Origin: Fuerstiella sp.
GTDB taxonomy: Bacteria > Planctomycetota > Planctomycetia > Planctomycetales > Planctomycetaceae
Direction of reading: 5' to 3'
Length of the DNA stretch: 64,000 bases
Assembly: GCA_022447185.1 (NCBI GenBank)
Contig: JAKVAY010000043.1
Coordinates: forward strand, 1 to 64,000
A program made the translations under genes and the position numbers. Under the pieces are notes generated by a model, which was given only the letters and a program-made list of their open reading frames with translations, had not been told where the DNA came from and did not search any database. Below, piece after piece: positions 28,464 to 37,693 of the stretch; within the stretch, counting starts at the first letter, position 1; each line of letters opens with the position of its first letter.

Positions 28464-29453
28464 TTACGGTACAGGCACAGCGGTCAGCAACTCACGGATG
28501 ACATCATCCGATGTTTTTTCTTCGGCTTCTGCCTCATACGTCAGTATGATCCTGTGGCGCAGTACGTCCATGGCAATGTCTTTGACATCCTGCGGAGTCA
28601 CATACGCGCGACCGTTCAAAAAGGCATTGGCTCGCGCTCCCACTCCGAGGAATATCGACGCTCGCGGGGACGCTCCAAATTCAATGAGCGGAGCCACGTC
28701 CCTGAGCTTGAATTGGTCGGGGTGCCGTGTCGCTCGGACAACCGAGATAATGTAGTTCCGCACCTGTTCATCGATGTAAATCATACGCACCACTTCCTGC
28801 ATTTCCAGAATGTCCTGCGGCTGCAGCACAGCACGAATTGGTGGTGAGTTCTCTTCGAGTGTCATATCGAGAACCCGGCGTTCTTCGTCCGGCTCTGGAT
28901 ATGTGATCTTGACCTTGAGCATGAAACGGTCGACCTGGGCTTCCGGAAGAGGGTAAGTCCCCTCCTGTTCTATAGGATTTTGCGTGGCGAGGACCAGGAA
29001 CGGCCTGTCCAGCATAAACGTTTCGTCACCAATGGTGACCTGACGCTCCTGCATAGCTTCCAGAAGGGCCGACTGGACCTTCGACGGAGCGCGGTTGATT
29101 TCGTCGGCCAGTATCAGATTGGAAAACACGGGACCTTTGCGGGTTGCAAACGTGCCCTGGGCAGGCATGTAGATCATAGTGCCCAGCAGATCGGCAGGCA
29201 GAAGATCCGGAGTAAATTGAATTCGCTTGAATCCAACAGACAGCGCCTGAGCCAGTGCCGTAATGGCAGTGGTTTTCGCCAGACCCGGCACGCCTTCCAG
29301 CAGCACATGGCCTCCCGACAGCAATCCTGTGAGGAGGCGCGACATCATTTGCTCCTGGCCGACAATGGCCTTGCGCAGTTCCCCGTTGAGTTGGTGAATC
29401 TGTTCGGCCTTTTCCGCCACACGGTCTTTGACTTGCTGAAGTTCGGTCTGCAT
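28464..29453 (-). CDS. MoxR-family AAA+ ATPase
   Basis: 329 residues, the usual MoxR size. It contains Walker A in GHVLLEGVPGLAKTTAI (about 49-65), Walker B in NLILADEINRAPSKVQSALL, the sensor-like FLVLATQNPIEQEGTYPLPE and a C-terminal lid with ASPRASIFLGVGARANAFL. MoxR ATPases act as chaperone-like remodelers, here presumably on the DUF58 and VWA proteins encoded immediately downstream. It is the first gene of the leftward operon. The native start MQTELQQVKDRVAEKAEQ forms a short helix before the AAA+ core. Confidence 0.94.
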   Translation of the reverse strand: MQTELQQVKDRVAEKAEQIHQLNGELRKAIVGQEQMMSRLLTGLLSGGHVLLEGVPGLAKTTAITALAQALSVGFKRIQFTPDLLPADLLGTMIYMPAQGTFATRKGPVFSNLILADEINRAPSKVQSALLEAMQERQVTIGDETFMLDRPFLVLATQNPIEQEGTYPLPEAQVDRFMLKVKITYPEPDEERRVLDMTLEENSPPIRAVLQPQDILEMQEVVRMIYIDEQVRNYIISVVRATRHPDQFKLRDVAPLIEFGASPRASIFLGVGARANAFLNGRAYVTPQDVKDIAMDVLRHRIILTYEAEAEEKTSDDVIRELLTAVPVP

Positions 29454-30094
29454 TACTGGTTCCGCTACTGTCCTGGCCCTGGCGTTCGGAATAATGTTTA
29501 TGAATGGAGCCGAATTATTAGCGACTCAATCACTGGCTTTCAACGTTTACGAATTCATTCCTGTCCACGTCGCCACACTCCGGATTGAAAGCAGGTAATT
29601 CGGGCGGAATCTGCACGCGACCCGGCAGTATGTGGTCCCTTTTTGAAGAATCCGAATGCGCCCTGAGCAATGAAGCAGCGGCAGAATATTTTAAACATGG
29701 CCCTTCGCTGTTTGACCGTTAACTGCCGTGCCAGGTCACATCACTCATTTCGTGAACCAGAATTTTTCTTGTGCCCGTACTGACGCTGTTGATCCCTCTC
29801 GTCCGGCTGACGGCAACCGTTTACCACTGCCAAATTGGATCGAAAATCTGCCGCTGACATGAAATTCTGCGCAGAATTAATCAGTCACTTTCGGACGAAA
29901 ATCCGGAGCGTTCGGTACTCGTTTATCGAGTTGAACGGAGGCACATCGAAACCCAGCTGCGTACGATCGATGTTCCATTTTCCTGCATGGAAAAAATCTG
30001 CAATCTGCGAACGCACCTTACACTCATCAGTCGCCACGTCAATGAGCTACATGCGATGCGAACTGCCTGACGGAAACGTCCGCTCCCGAATCAA
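29454..30094. other. Intergenic region between moxR and a DUF1501 gene
   Basis: About 640 bases with no supportable gene. A 67-codon open stretch (29522-29722) has no domain-like features. A perfect 16-bp palindrome, AATTCTGCGCAGAATT, lies at 29863-29878. The moxR operon promoter should be within the first part, on the minus strand. Confidence 0.4.
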
Positions 30095-31564
30095 TCACGA
30101 ATACAGCTCGTGTATCGGCATCCGCCCGTCGACAAGTGGATGAGGTCGACCACGTAAGTCAGTCACATGGGTGTGTGCTGCGTTGATGCCAATATTACGA
30201 TAAAGCGAAGCAAAAACATCACGATAATGAATCGGACGATCTTTCGGTTCTTCTCCATACCGATTTGTGGAGCCGATTGTCTGGCCGGTTTTCATGCCTC
30301 CGCCTGCGAGCAGCACCGAAGCGGCATTTGGCCAGTGATCGCGTCCGGCCTGTTGATTGATTCGAGGCGTACGACCGAACTCCCCCCACACGACAACGGA
30401 CGTATCTTCAAGTAAATCGTGGTTGTCCAGGTCCCGAATCAAAGCCGTCAGGCCCGTATCCAGCATTGGAACGAAGTGACGAGCCTTATTGAAGTTATCG
30501 GAATGAAAATCCCAGTTGAATCCGCCACGACTCTCTCGATCCATCGGCCAGGCACTGAAGGCCAAAGTCACACAGCGACACCCAGCCTGAACCAGCCTTC
30601 TGGCAACCAAAAACTGCTTCAGTAGCTCCGGTCCGCCGTGTGCAGGGACTTCTGCATCACTGATTCCATATTCCCTGCGAAGTTGATGTGATTCCAGTTC
30701 AAAATTGAGTGCATCACCAAGCTGACCGGAAGTCAGAATACTGAACGCCTGACGATTAATGTCATCCAGACCTTCCATGACCCCTGAGCCGTCCATGTCC
30801 CGTCTCAGGCGATCAAAAGAATTCAGCAATGCTCGACGATCCCCAAATCGTTCCAGTGACATACCCCGCAGTGTGATCTCTGCTTCCTTTTCGCCGTCAC
30901 GCGCAACCTGTTCTCTTGTCACTCCGGATTTGTAAATTATGTCGTCACGTTTTTTCCGATTCGGCTCAAACCCTGCCTTACCGATACCCAAAAAACCTGG
31001 CTGATTGAGTGAAGCACGGGTCGTTGATTCGGCATTCGGCGGTGCAAGGCTCACAAACGGAGGCATCCCCGGAACGGCCGGACCTTTCAGATGCGAAATG
31101 ACAGAACCAATCGAAGGCCAGCCACCCGTCGGATACCCCTGTCGGAGGGGCGAATCACCCTGCTGTGGATGGGATTCCCACCCAGTCAGATTAATGTGGA
31201 CATTGTGGTCATCGATTCCACCGTGAAGCGATCGAATGATCGTCAGCTTGTCCATTAACGCCGCGGTACGAGGCATCAGTTCGGTAATTTGGATACCCGG
31301 TACGCAGGTATCAATCGGCTCAAACTCACCGCGAATTTCGGTCGGCGCGTTTGGTTTCATATCGAACATGTCCAGGTGGGGTGGTCCACCTGGCAAAATG
31401 ATCATGATGATCGACTTGTTCGACTGAGAATGCCCCTGCTGCTGTTCGGCGCGCAAAACATCTGACAGGGTGGCTCCGCCCATTGCCAGACCACCAATCT
31501 GCAGGAAGCTGCGGCGATCAACTCCATCGCAATATCGAGTTTTTGAGCCAGGAATAGTCAACAT
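30095..31564 (-). CDS. DUF1501 domain protein, Tat-exported
   Basis: 489 residues from the ATG at 31564; the 41 codons upstream look non-coding. The twin-arginine signal is GVDRRSFLQIGGLAMGGATL. Family features are IIMIILPGGPPHLDMFDMKP, a GIQITELMPRTAALMDKLTI block, VVVWGEFGRTPRINQQAGRD and HWPNAASVLLAGGGMKTGQ, which place it in the alkaline-phosphatase-like (sulfatase-related) DUF1501 group. DUF1501 genes usually sit next to DUF1549/1553 genes; this one is solitary. Its leader region contains two hairpins, one terminator-like (31681-31739). The reaction is unknown. Confidence 0.92.
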   Translation of the reverse strand: MLTIPGSKTRYCDGVDRRSFLQIGGLAMGGATLSDVLRAEQQQGHSQSNKSIIMIILPGGPPHLDMFDMKPNAPTEIRGEFEPIDTCVPGIQITELMPRTAALMDKLTIIRSLHGGIDDHNVHINLTGWESHPQQGDSPLRQGYPTGGWPSIGSVISHLKGPAVPGMPPFVSLAPPNAESTTRASLNQPGFLGIGKAGFEPNRKKRDDIIYKSGVTREQVARDGEKEAEITLRGMSLERFGDRRALLNSFDRLRRDMDGSGVMEGLDDINRQAFSILTSGQLGDALNFELESHQLRREYGISDAEVPAHGGPELLKQFLVARRLVQAGCRCVTLAFSAWPMDRESRGGFNWDFHSDNFNKARHFVPMLDTGLTALIRDLDNHDLLEDTSVVVWGEFGRTPRINQQAGRDHWPNAASVLLAGGGMKTGQTIGSTNRYGEEPKDRPIHYRDVFASLYRNIGINAAHTHVTDLRGRPHPLVDGRMPIHELYS

Positions 31565-32264
31565 GATGGAACGGTTACGAACTCCGCAAATCGAATGACC
31601 AAAAAACTGAACAAATAGTATCCTGGAATTCCGGCCAAACGGAAAGAGAACCCCGAATTTCAGGCTCAATTTTCTATTCGGCAGCATTGAAACGCTGCAA
31701 ACGAAAAAAAAGCTGTGATCTCGTTTAATTGGTCACAGCACACCGCAGTCGTGCCGATCGTGCCTGCCGCACCGCCCTTCATGTTCTTTGAACGCTCGAG
31801 TCCAGGTGAAGTGTTGTCCGGTTGTTCAGCTGACATCCATATCATATTTTCCGGAAACCGCTGTTACAAATCGGTTTTTCGATCCGTTCAGAATTCTGGG
31901 ATTGGAAATTCAGACTGTCCGATTTCTGCGAGAATAACCGGACCGTCGAAATATTGCCGAACTGCCGTCAGAACGAAATGACACATCTTGTTCACTGATA
32001 CCCTGCTGTCTTCCACAATCGAATTGGTTGCAACCAGTGTCGGACGAGCTGATACTGCGATTGCAGCGAAAGACTCCGAATAAAAGAAACACGGCCACCG
32101 CAACGTCGAACTGAAAGCAGAATTCCCCTGGCACGTCGTCGCATCAAATTCTGCCCCACCAGACCATGTGACCACTAAGTGGTGACGCTGGTCGCAATTA
32201 CAAATCCGGACACTTCACCGGAGACACTTGGTCTTCTATCGAAATATTTTCAGGACAGTGGATT
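31565..32264. other. Divergent intergenic region
   Basis: About 700 bases between the leftward DUF1501 gene and the rightward NHL gene. It contains the terminator-like element at 31704-31739. A leftward 95-codon frame (31888-32175) lies just upstream of that terminator; its composition is not obviously protein-like and it is not called as a gene. Confidence 0.4.
31704..31739 (-). terminator. Intrinsic-terminator-like hairpin in DUF1501 leader
   Basis: Read on the minus strand, GCTGTGA (31739-31733) pairs perfectly with TCACAGC (31718-31712) around a 14-base loop and is followed at once by eight T residues (31711-31704). A second small hairpin, GCAGC/GCTGC (31698-31681), comes directly after. 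It lies about 140 bases before the DUF1501 ATG, so it could be an attenuator in that leader or the end of an unannotated leftward transcript. Confidence 0.5.
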
Positions 32265-33269
32265 ATGAAGAACACAGCATTCTCGTTTGTGCTCGTACTG
32301 TTGATGAGCGTCTCGTTCCAGGCCTCCGCAGCGGACAACGTTGCTCCGGTGCGGATGGGCAGTGGAGCGATGACTTTTGACACAGTCCCTGGCTGGGGAC
32401 TCGATGAAGACGGCAAATCGATTATCGGGCCAACTCATGGCGGAGTCGTTGTTGACAGCGATGGCAGCATCTACACGAGCGCCAATATTGGCGTCTTCGT
32501 CTTTTCACCGGACGGCAAACTCATTCGACGATTTATCGGAGAAGAATATTCCAATATTCATGACATCGAGATACGAAAAGAAGGTGATCGTGAGTTCATT
32601 TACGGAGCCCGAAACAGTAATGCCGAAGGAATAAAATTTGACTCTGAAACCGGAGACATCGTTCTCAAACTTCCGTTCCCGGAAGAATCCGGACTGGATC
32701 TGCAGAAATTTAGTCCAACCGCAATCACAGTCGCTCCCAATGGGGACATCATTTTGTCCGACGGCTACGCCAGTAATCACATTTTCAAGTTTGACAACGA
32801 TGGCAGATACCTGATGCATTTCGGTAAAAAAGGCAATGGACTCAAGGAGTTCAACACGGCTCACGGAATGACACTCGACACACGGTATGATCCACCACGT
32901 CTGTTAATTTGTGACCGCAATCATGAGCCCAAAGGTCGGCTTCTGCATTACGACCTGGATGGTCACTTCATCGACGAAGTCATTACAGGACTGGGGATGC
33001 CGACTTCTGTGGCCGTTCAGGGAGAATTCGTTTCCGTTCCGGACTTGCATGGTCGGGTCGCGATTCTGGACGGAACCAACACGATTGTTGCCGTACTGGG
33101 CCACAACCTTGACCGAGAAAAAGGACGAAGCTACAGAATACCTCAGGAAGAGTGGATTGAAGGCGTCTTCAGCGGAACACACGGGTCTTACTGGGACAAC
33201 GATGGCAATCTTTACGTCCAGGACTGGAATATTTCCGGCCGCATCATGAAACTCGTTCGAGTCAGATAG
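32265..33269 (+). CDS. Secreted NHL-repeat (six-bladed propeller) protein
   Basis: 334 residues with a clear signal peptide (MKNTAFSFVLVLLMSVSFQASA). NHL-like blades recur: GVVVDSDGSIYTSANIGVFV, AITVAPNGDIILSDGYASNH, SVAVQGEFVSVPDLHGRVAI and WDNDGNLYVQDWNISGRI. FKFDNDGRYLMHFGKKGNG also fits. Such propellers are probably periplasmic binding or lyase-like proteins; some relatives resemble peptidyl-alpha-hydroxyglycine lyase, but no catalytic assignment is possible. It is a single gene, convergent with pdxJ. Confidence 0.88.
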   Translation: MKNTAFSFVLVLLMSVSFQASAADNVAPVRMGSGAMTFDTVPGWGLDEDGKSIIGPTHGGVVVDSDGSIYTSANIGVFVFSPDGKLIRRFIGEEYSNIHDIEIRKEGDREFIYGARNSNAEGIKFDSETGDIVLKLPFPEESGLDLQKFSPTAITVAPNGDIILSDGYASNHIFKFDNDGRYLMHFGKKGNGLKEFNTAHGMTLDTRYDPPRLLICDRNHEPKGRLLHYDLDGHFIDEVITGLGMPTSVAVQGEFVSVPDLHGRVAILDGTNTIVAVLGHNLDREKGRSYRIPQEEWIEGVFSGTHGSYWDNDGNLYVQDWNISGRIMKLVRVR

Positions 33270-33375
33270 CGCGTGCGTTTTGTCTAAGTCTGCAGTGACT
33301 GGCGGGAGAGACTGTTGCTGCGTGACAAAAACCAGAGGGTGGAACCGGCACCCCGTCTGTCGGTTCTGTGTCGAA

Positions 33376-34098
33376 TCAGGATGACGGCGTAATGAGGTCT
33401 TTCATCTCCCGAACAGCTCGTTCGAACCCGACCAGCAGTGCATGACTCACAATGCTGTGGCCGATGTTCAGTTCCTGGAGATCAGGGATCTGAGAAATTT
33501 TTTGGACATTGCGGTAGGTGAGCCCGTGTCCCATGTTCAGACGAAGACCATTCTTAACAGCCTGGTGACCGGACGTAACGACCCTTTCAAATTCGATCGC
33601 CTGAGCTTTCGCAGTCGTGGCATCCGCAAAGTTTCCTGTGTGAATTTCGATGGCGTCGACACCGAGCGATGCGGAGGCTTCAATCTGCGATTCATCCGGA
33701 TCGATGAACAGGCTGACGCGAATGCCGACGTCCTGTAATCGATTCGCACAGACGGCCACGCGATCCCGCTGACGGATGACATCCAAACCTCCCTCAGTGG
33801 TGAGTTCCGCTCTCTTTTCAGGCACGAGAGTCACTTGTTCGGGAACGGTCTTCAGCGCAATGCCGGTCATTTCGTCCGTGACTGCCATCTCAAGATTCAG
33901 ACCAACCCTGATTGTTTGTCTCAGCAGTTCCAGATCCCGATCCTGAATGTGGCGGCGGTCTTCCCGCAGGTGCACTGTAATGCCATCGGCTCCGCCCATT
34001 TCTGCGAGCACAGCGGCATGGACCGGATCCGGTTCATTTGTCATTCGTGCCTGTCGAACGGTTGCAACGTGATCGATATTGACACCAAGCAGCGGCAT
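33376..34098 (-). CDS. pdxJ: Pyridoxine 5'-phosphate synthase PdxJ
   Basis: 240 residues, the exact family size. It condenses 1-deoxyxylulose 5-phosphate with 3-amino-1-hydroxyacetone 1-phosphate to give pyridoxine 5'-phosphate in the cytoplasm. It opens [18 protein letters not shown] and has [69 protein letters not shown] and [16 protein letters not shown], all in family order. The ATG at 34098 is chosen because the conserved sequence starts there; the 19 codons upstream are not family-like. It stands alone, without other vitamin B6 genes. Confidence 0.96.
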   Translation of the reverse strand: MPLLGVNIDHVATVRQARMTNEPDPVHAAVLAEMGGADGITVHLREDRRHIQDRDLELLRQTIRVGLNLEMAVTDEMTGIALKTVPEQVTLVPEKRAELTTEGGLDVIRQRDRVAVCANRLQDVGIRVSLFIDPDESQIEASASLGVDAIEIHTGNFADATTAKAQAIEFERVVTSGHQAVKNGLRLNMGHGLTYRNVQKISQIPDLQELNIGHSIVSHALLVGFERAVREMKDLITPSS

Positions 34099-35087
34099 GG
34101 AAACTGGTTCCTGAAAGAAATGAATTGACGCAGCGTTTTCGTGGTGGGTGACCACGACGCTTCAATTAACTGAGGCGATGATCACAAGAATTCGTGTCCG
34201 GCTCCCGTCCGCGCACCACATTGAGCCACACATGTGGAAGCACATGATCCACCGTCCAAGTAGACGTTTTTGCAGACACGCCAAAAATCATCGGGGGCTT
34301 GTCGGCATAGACAATCGTGTCGACCATCGCTCGCGCTCACTTCGCAGAAATCAGTATGGCACCGTCCCTGTGTGTCAAATCTGGTCGTTCGTGAGGCTCA
34401 ATGAATACAGTTCTGCCGTTTTCCGACAAGTGATGCGTATCGAGTATACCGCGTCGCTCGTTCCAGGCCACCTCATGAACAAGATGAACGAACTTCCGGT
34501 CCAGCTCATCAAACAAGATGTATCTGACAGGAAACCTGGATACTGGTCCGGTTCCTGCAGGCCGATTCTGCGTTAATTCCAGTTCTCGGCGGGTACGACT
34601 ATGGAAATCAACTTTGCTTTCCGTCTCAGTACGTTGTACTCAGGTGAAGCTTCGTCAGACCCTTTGTGATAAATTCCTGTTCTGTGCTGAATCAGGCCTG
34701 TGGGAAACTGTCCTGCAATGGGTCAGATCTTTCAGGAGACAAGTAATATCGGTTGTTGAACGCGAATACGAACTCCGCTTGGCTGCTATGAGTATTGCGG
34801 AGAACACGCCACGGTCATCAGTAATCGGGACGATCTGTACCGGTCTCCTGACGTCGAATTTTCACTGGCGAAGCTGGTGAAATAAGAGATTCGTAATCGC
34901 CTGGCAAATGCTCAACGTACAGACCCCGGAAAACCGACTGATTTTGAATTTTGACGTGACAGGATTATGGTCTCGGATTGCCATACCTTGATCGAAACCG
35001 CTGGGTGTGTCGGACACTCAAACGTTGCGCGATTATACCGATGACACGTTTTAACTCGTGCTGTCGAGGAAACAGAAAGGTCACACC
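34099..35087. other. Intergenic region between pdxJ and the NYN gene
   Basis: Nearly 1 kb without a supportable gene. Frames at 34148-34576 and 34518-34880 have no domain pattern and no good ribosome sites. The region must contain the divergent promoters of pdxJ and the NYN gene. I see no repeat structure. Confidence 0.4.
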
Positions 35088-35567
35088 GTGGATAGAGTCG
35101 CGATCTTCGTAGATGTTCAGAACGTCTACTACACGGTAAAGCAGAGCCACGGATGTCATTTCAACTATAAGGCGTTCTGGAATTCGATCACCGCAGGAAG
35201 AGAAGTCGTCCTGGCCTTCGCGTACGCGATCGATCGCGGAGACGCGAAGCAGATCAAGTTTCAGCAGATCCTCACGTCGATCGGTTTCGAAGTGAAACTC
35301 AAGCCTTTTATTCAGAGACGCGATGGCTCGGCGAAGGGTGACTGGGACGTCGGCATTACCCTCGACATGATCGAGTTCGCCAGGGAGGTTGACGTGGCCG
35401 TGCTGGCGTCCGGCGATGGAGACTTCGACCTCGTCGTCAGAAAACTTCGGGACACCCACGGTGTGGACGTCGAGATCTACGGCGCAAGAGAGTTCACAGC
35501 AAGCTCTCTGATTCAGGCCGCAACCCGTTACGTTCCAATCGAGGGACGACTCTTGCTGCCGAGTTAG
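35088..35567 (+). CDS. NYN-domain (LabA/DUF88-like) protein
   Basis: 159 residues from a GTG at 35088, preceded by GAAAGG about seven bases upstream. The sequence RVAIFVDVQNVYYTVKQSHG carries the first acidic residue of the PIN-like NYN fold. GDWDVGITLDMIEFAREVDV and VAVLASGDGDFDLVVRKL supply the other conserved aspartates, and GVDVEIYGAREFTASSLIQAA completes the fold. The acidic cluster suggests a metal-dependent RNase, but substrate and role are unknown. It is followed 75 bases later by a RidA homologue on the same strand, possibly one transcription unit. Confidence 0.88.
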   Translation: MDRVAIFVDVQNVYYTVKQSHGCHFNYKAFWNSITAGREVVLAFAYAIDRGDAKQIKFQQILTSIGFEVKLKPFIQRRDGSAKGDWDVGITLDMIEFAREVDVAVLASGDGDFDLVVRKLRDTHGVDVEIYGAREFTASSLIQAATRYVPIEGRLLLPS

Positions 35568-35641
35568 ACCGAACTTCTCTCGACACTACTGAATCCAGCG
35601 CGACATCCCCACACACAAGTGCACAAAACACGGAGAATCCC

Positions 35642-36025
35642 ATGCAGAAACGACGAATCGCATTCGAAGATATCTACGCATCAGGACCACACTACAGTCG
35701 TGGCGTGCGGGCGGACAACACTCTGTATCTTTCCGGATGCACGGCCAACGGTTCCGATGCGGAAAATGGCACAGCCATGCAACAGCTGCGTGTCGTACTG
35801 GATCGAATCACCCGGATGGTCGTGGCTGAGGGTGGCGTGGCCACTGACATCGTTAAGTTGACGACGTTCGTTGCCGATTTTGAAGATTGGTTTCCTTTCG
35901 AAGGCGAGCAGGTTGAGATCTTCCATGAGTTCTTCGGTGACGATTATCCCGTCAACACAATTATCAGTGCCGGATTTCCCCTGACCAATGTTCACGTAGA
36001 GATCGATGCAATCGCCGAGTTGTGA
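35642..36025 (+). CDS. RidA/YjgF-family protein lacking the catalytic arginine
   Basis: 127 residues, the standard family size, with GGAG before the ATG. YSRGVRADNTLYLSGCTA, TDIVKLTTFVADFEDW and VHVEIDAIAEL are family blocks. In RidA deaminases the segment before the last strand carries an arginine that binds the substrate carboxylate (normally P-A-R-T/x). Here it reads PVNTIISAGFPL, with Asn in that place. The protein therefore probably belongs to one of the arginine-less Rid subfamilies and may not hydrolyse enamines. It lies between a NYN gene and a small membrane-protein gene. Confidence 0.88.
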   Translation: MQKRRIAFEDIYASGPHYSRGVRADNTLYLSGCTANGSDAENGTAMQQLRVVLDRITRMVVAEGGVATDIVKLTTFVADFEDWFPFEGEQVEIFHEFFGDDYPVNTIISAGFPLTNVHVEIDAIAEL

Positions 36026-36094
36026 TGGAAGACGATAACAAAGATCCGTAGAGGAATACGAGGGCCCGGTCTTCGCCATCTGTGAGGGGAGCTG

Positions 36095-36256
36095 TTGCTG
36101 GAAGAAGCCGAATTCAGCACGGAATCAAATCCGGTATTTGAAGAAGTGAAGTCGTCAGGAGATCCTGAACGACTGCCCTTATTACTTAAATTCGGCACGG
36201 TCATTTCATTGACTTACCTGGTGTTGTTTGTGCTCATTACGTTAGCGTTTCAGTAG
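36095..36256 (+). CDS. Small membrane protein (53 aa)
   Basis: A short frame with a TTG start at 36095 preceded by GAGGGG. It encodes an acidic N-terminus (LEEAEFSTESNPVFEEVKSS), then PERLPLLLKFGTVISLTYLV and LFVLITLAFQ: one strong membrane span reaching the C-terminus. The layout is unlike random translation and the frame follows ridA by 69 bases on the same strand. It is too short to assign to a family. A very stable hairpin at 36318-36346 lies shortly downstream. Confidence 0.5.
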   Translation: MLEEAEFSTESNPVFEEVKSSGDPERLPLLLKFGTVISLTYLVLFVLITLAFQ

Positions 36257-36317
36257 TTGTCAGCGCAGTCCGCATGGTTTAGGGAGGGGTGACACGCGAA
36301 CAGTGATCCAGGCGCAA

Positions 36318-36346
36318 TCAATTTGATTCTCCGGAAGTCAAATTGA
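36318..36346. terminator. Strong hairpin with UNCG-type tetraloop
   Basis: TCAATTTGA (36318-36326) pairs with TCAAATTGA (36338-36346), and TTC/GAA continue the stem to a TCCG tetraloop (36330-36333) closed by C-G, with one bulged G at 36337. This gives twelve base pairs and a loop of the unusually stable UNCG class. It lies 62 bases after the small membrane-protein stop and may end the NYN-RidA-small-protein transcript. There is no T tract, so it could instead be an RNA-stability or regulatory element. Confidence 0.45.
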
Positions 36347-36530
36347 ACCCGGTTTCTCTTCCCGTCTGGTCCCACATTCCGCAGCGACTGTCTAAAAATC
36401 CCCATAAAACATGCCCGAACTGCCCCAGTTCACTTTCTTGAGGTCTTTGGCATGCAAGCTGCTTTTCAGGGTAATCGGAATGAGCGACTGACCATGTCAG
36501 AACACTCCAGAAACCAAAAAGGCAACGATC

Positions 36531-37226
36531 ATGACAACTTTTCTAACACGAATCGCAACCACTTCATTCACAGTACTGTTAACAGTTACAGCAGTAACTC
36601 AAGTTCCGGCCCAGCAGCGCGTTCCCGCAATTATGTATCGACAACCTCAGGTTGGGGTGGAGTACGTCGTCAGAGAGCTCAGTGATGGGGGCAGCTATCT
36701 CAAGGTTACAGGTGTCAATCCAGAGTCACCCGCCAGGCAAGCCGGACTACAAGTGGGCGACTGGATTTCCAAAGTAGGAACGAGACGGGTGAGAAGCCAA
36801 CGCAGTTTCGACAACGCAGTCAATGGCGCAACCGGTCGAACCTGGTTTAGAGTTTATGATCAAAACAGACAAAAGTGGATCTGGATAACCCTTGAGTTTG
36901 GATCGGTTGGTCCGCCCGAGAATCCTGGTGGAAACGGTCCAAATGCGGAGCTGACCGGTATCTGGCAGTCCAGCGGAGGAGGAACCGTGCATTTTCACGG
37001 CGGTAACCCAAACCAGATCCATGCGGAATCGAATGTACCCTGGGTGGGTCCGTCGGACCTGGTCGTAACGCCCAACGGTAACGGATCTTACAACTTCACA
37101 TACCAGCAGCGCGGCAGTTTTCAAGATAGCGGACATGGCAAACTGACACCCCGCGACGGGAATACCATTGACGGCTACCTGGTCAATCGACTGGGGATCC
37201 GGGCTGAATTTGTCCTGACCCGCTAG
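36531..37226 (+). CDS. Secreted PDZ-domain protein
   Basis: 231 residues. The signal peptide covers MTTFLTRIATTSFTVLLTVT, with cleavage near AQQ (about residue 28). A PDZ domain at roughly 45-125 contains GGSYLKVTGVNPESPARQAG, LQVGDWISKVGTRRV and RSFDNAVNGATGR. After a Gly/Pro/Asn-rich linker, residues ~140-231 form a beta-rich domain with GIWQSSGGGTVHFHGG and SYNFTYQQRGSFQDSGHGKL that I do not recognise. No protease domain is present, so it is probably a binding or scaffolding protein. It is a single gene. Confidence 0.82.
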   Translation: MTTFLTRIATTSFTVLLTVTAVTQVPAQQRVPAIMYRQPQVGVEYVVRELSDGGSYLKVTGVNPESPARQAGLQVGDWISKVGTRRVRSQRSFDNAVNGATGRTWFRVYDQNRQKWIWITLEFGSVGPPENPGGNGPNAELTGIWQSSGGGTVHFHGGNPNQIHAESNVPWVGPSDLVVTPNGNGSYNFTYQQRGSFQDSGHGKLTPRDGNTIDGYLVNRLGIRAEFVLTR

Positions 37227-37693
37227 GCGTTACCTGGCAGCCGTTCAACCGTATCGGACTGGATCTGGTCAACCGTTTTTCAGATCCGGTCCGATCCAAG
37301 TTCGAACAATTCATCCCGCAACTCCCATTTGTTCAATTGGAACCCCGATCAGGATTCAACATTGTCACAGTGTCAGATCAGTACGGGCTGCCTCACACTC
37401 CCGCAGAACCTCGGACCATGATGATGTCCGAAAGAGTCGGTATGTGATCAGCCGGACTTATCGTCCACCCACACACGTGCAACTACCATTGCACAGACGA
37501 TCCATCCGGCGGTCACTCGCAGAATATGAGTGAACGCACCTTGATTTATTCAACGATCCGATTTCAGTATTCGCGTCATCTGTCTCGCGTTCAATGTGTT
37601 GACCCGGATTCGGAGATTCCGGAGTACGGGACTTATGTTAATCGAACATCCCGGACAGCAATCAGATTGTTTTTTAGAACTGAGTTCTCCTGC
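37227..37693. other. Convergent intergenic region
   Basis: About 470 bases between the ends of the PDZ gene and the sialidase-fusion gene. No supportable ORF. It contains the hairpin at 37255-37293. Confidence 0.4.
37255..37293. terminator. 13-bp hairpin downstream of the PDZ gene
   Basis: CGGACTGGATCTG (37255-37267) pairs with CAGATCCGGTCCG (37281-37293) over thirteen positions with a single G-T wobble and a 13-base loop ending in TTTTT. It starts 28 bases after the PDZ stop and is well placed to end that transcript, though no T tract follows the stem. Confidence 0.45.

Noticed and set aside
29522-29722. 67-codon open stretch between moxR and the DUF1501 gene
   Set aside because: No good start codon until 29630, weak composition and no partner genes; probably chance.
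31712-31739. CRP-like TGTGA...TCACA arrangement
   Set aside because: The half-sites are 14 bases apart rather than six, and the eight-T tract next to them makes a terminator stem a better explanation.
34148-34880. Two overlapping rightward frames in the pdxJ-NYN gap
   Set aside because: No recognisable domain, no good ribosome sites; considered as a possible gene relic but nothing family-like was found.
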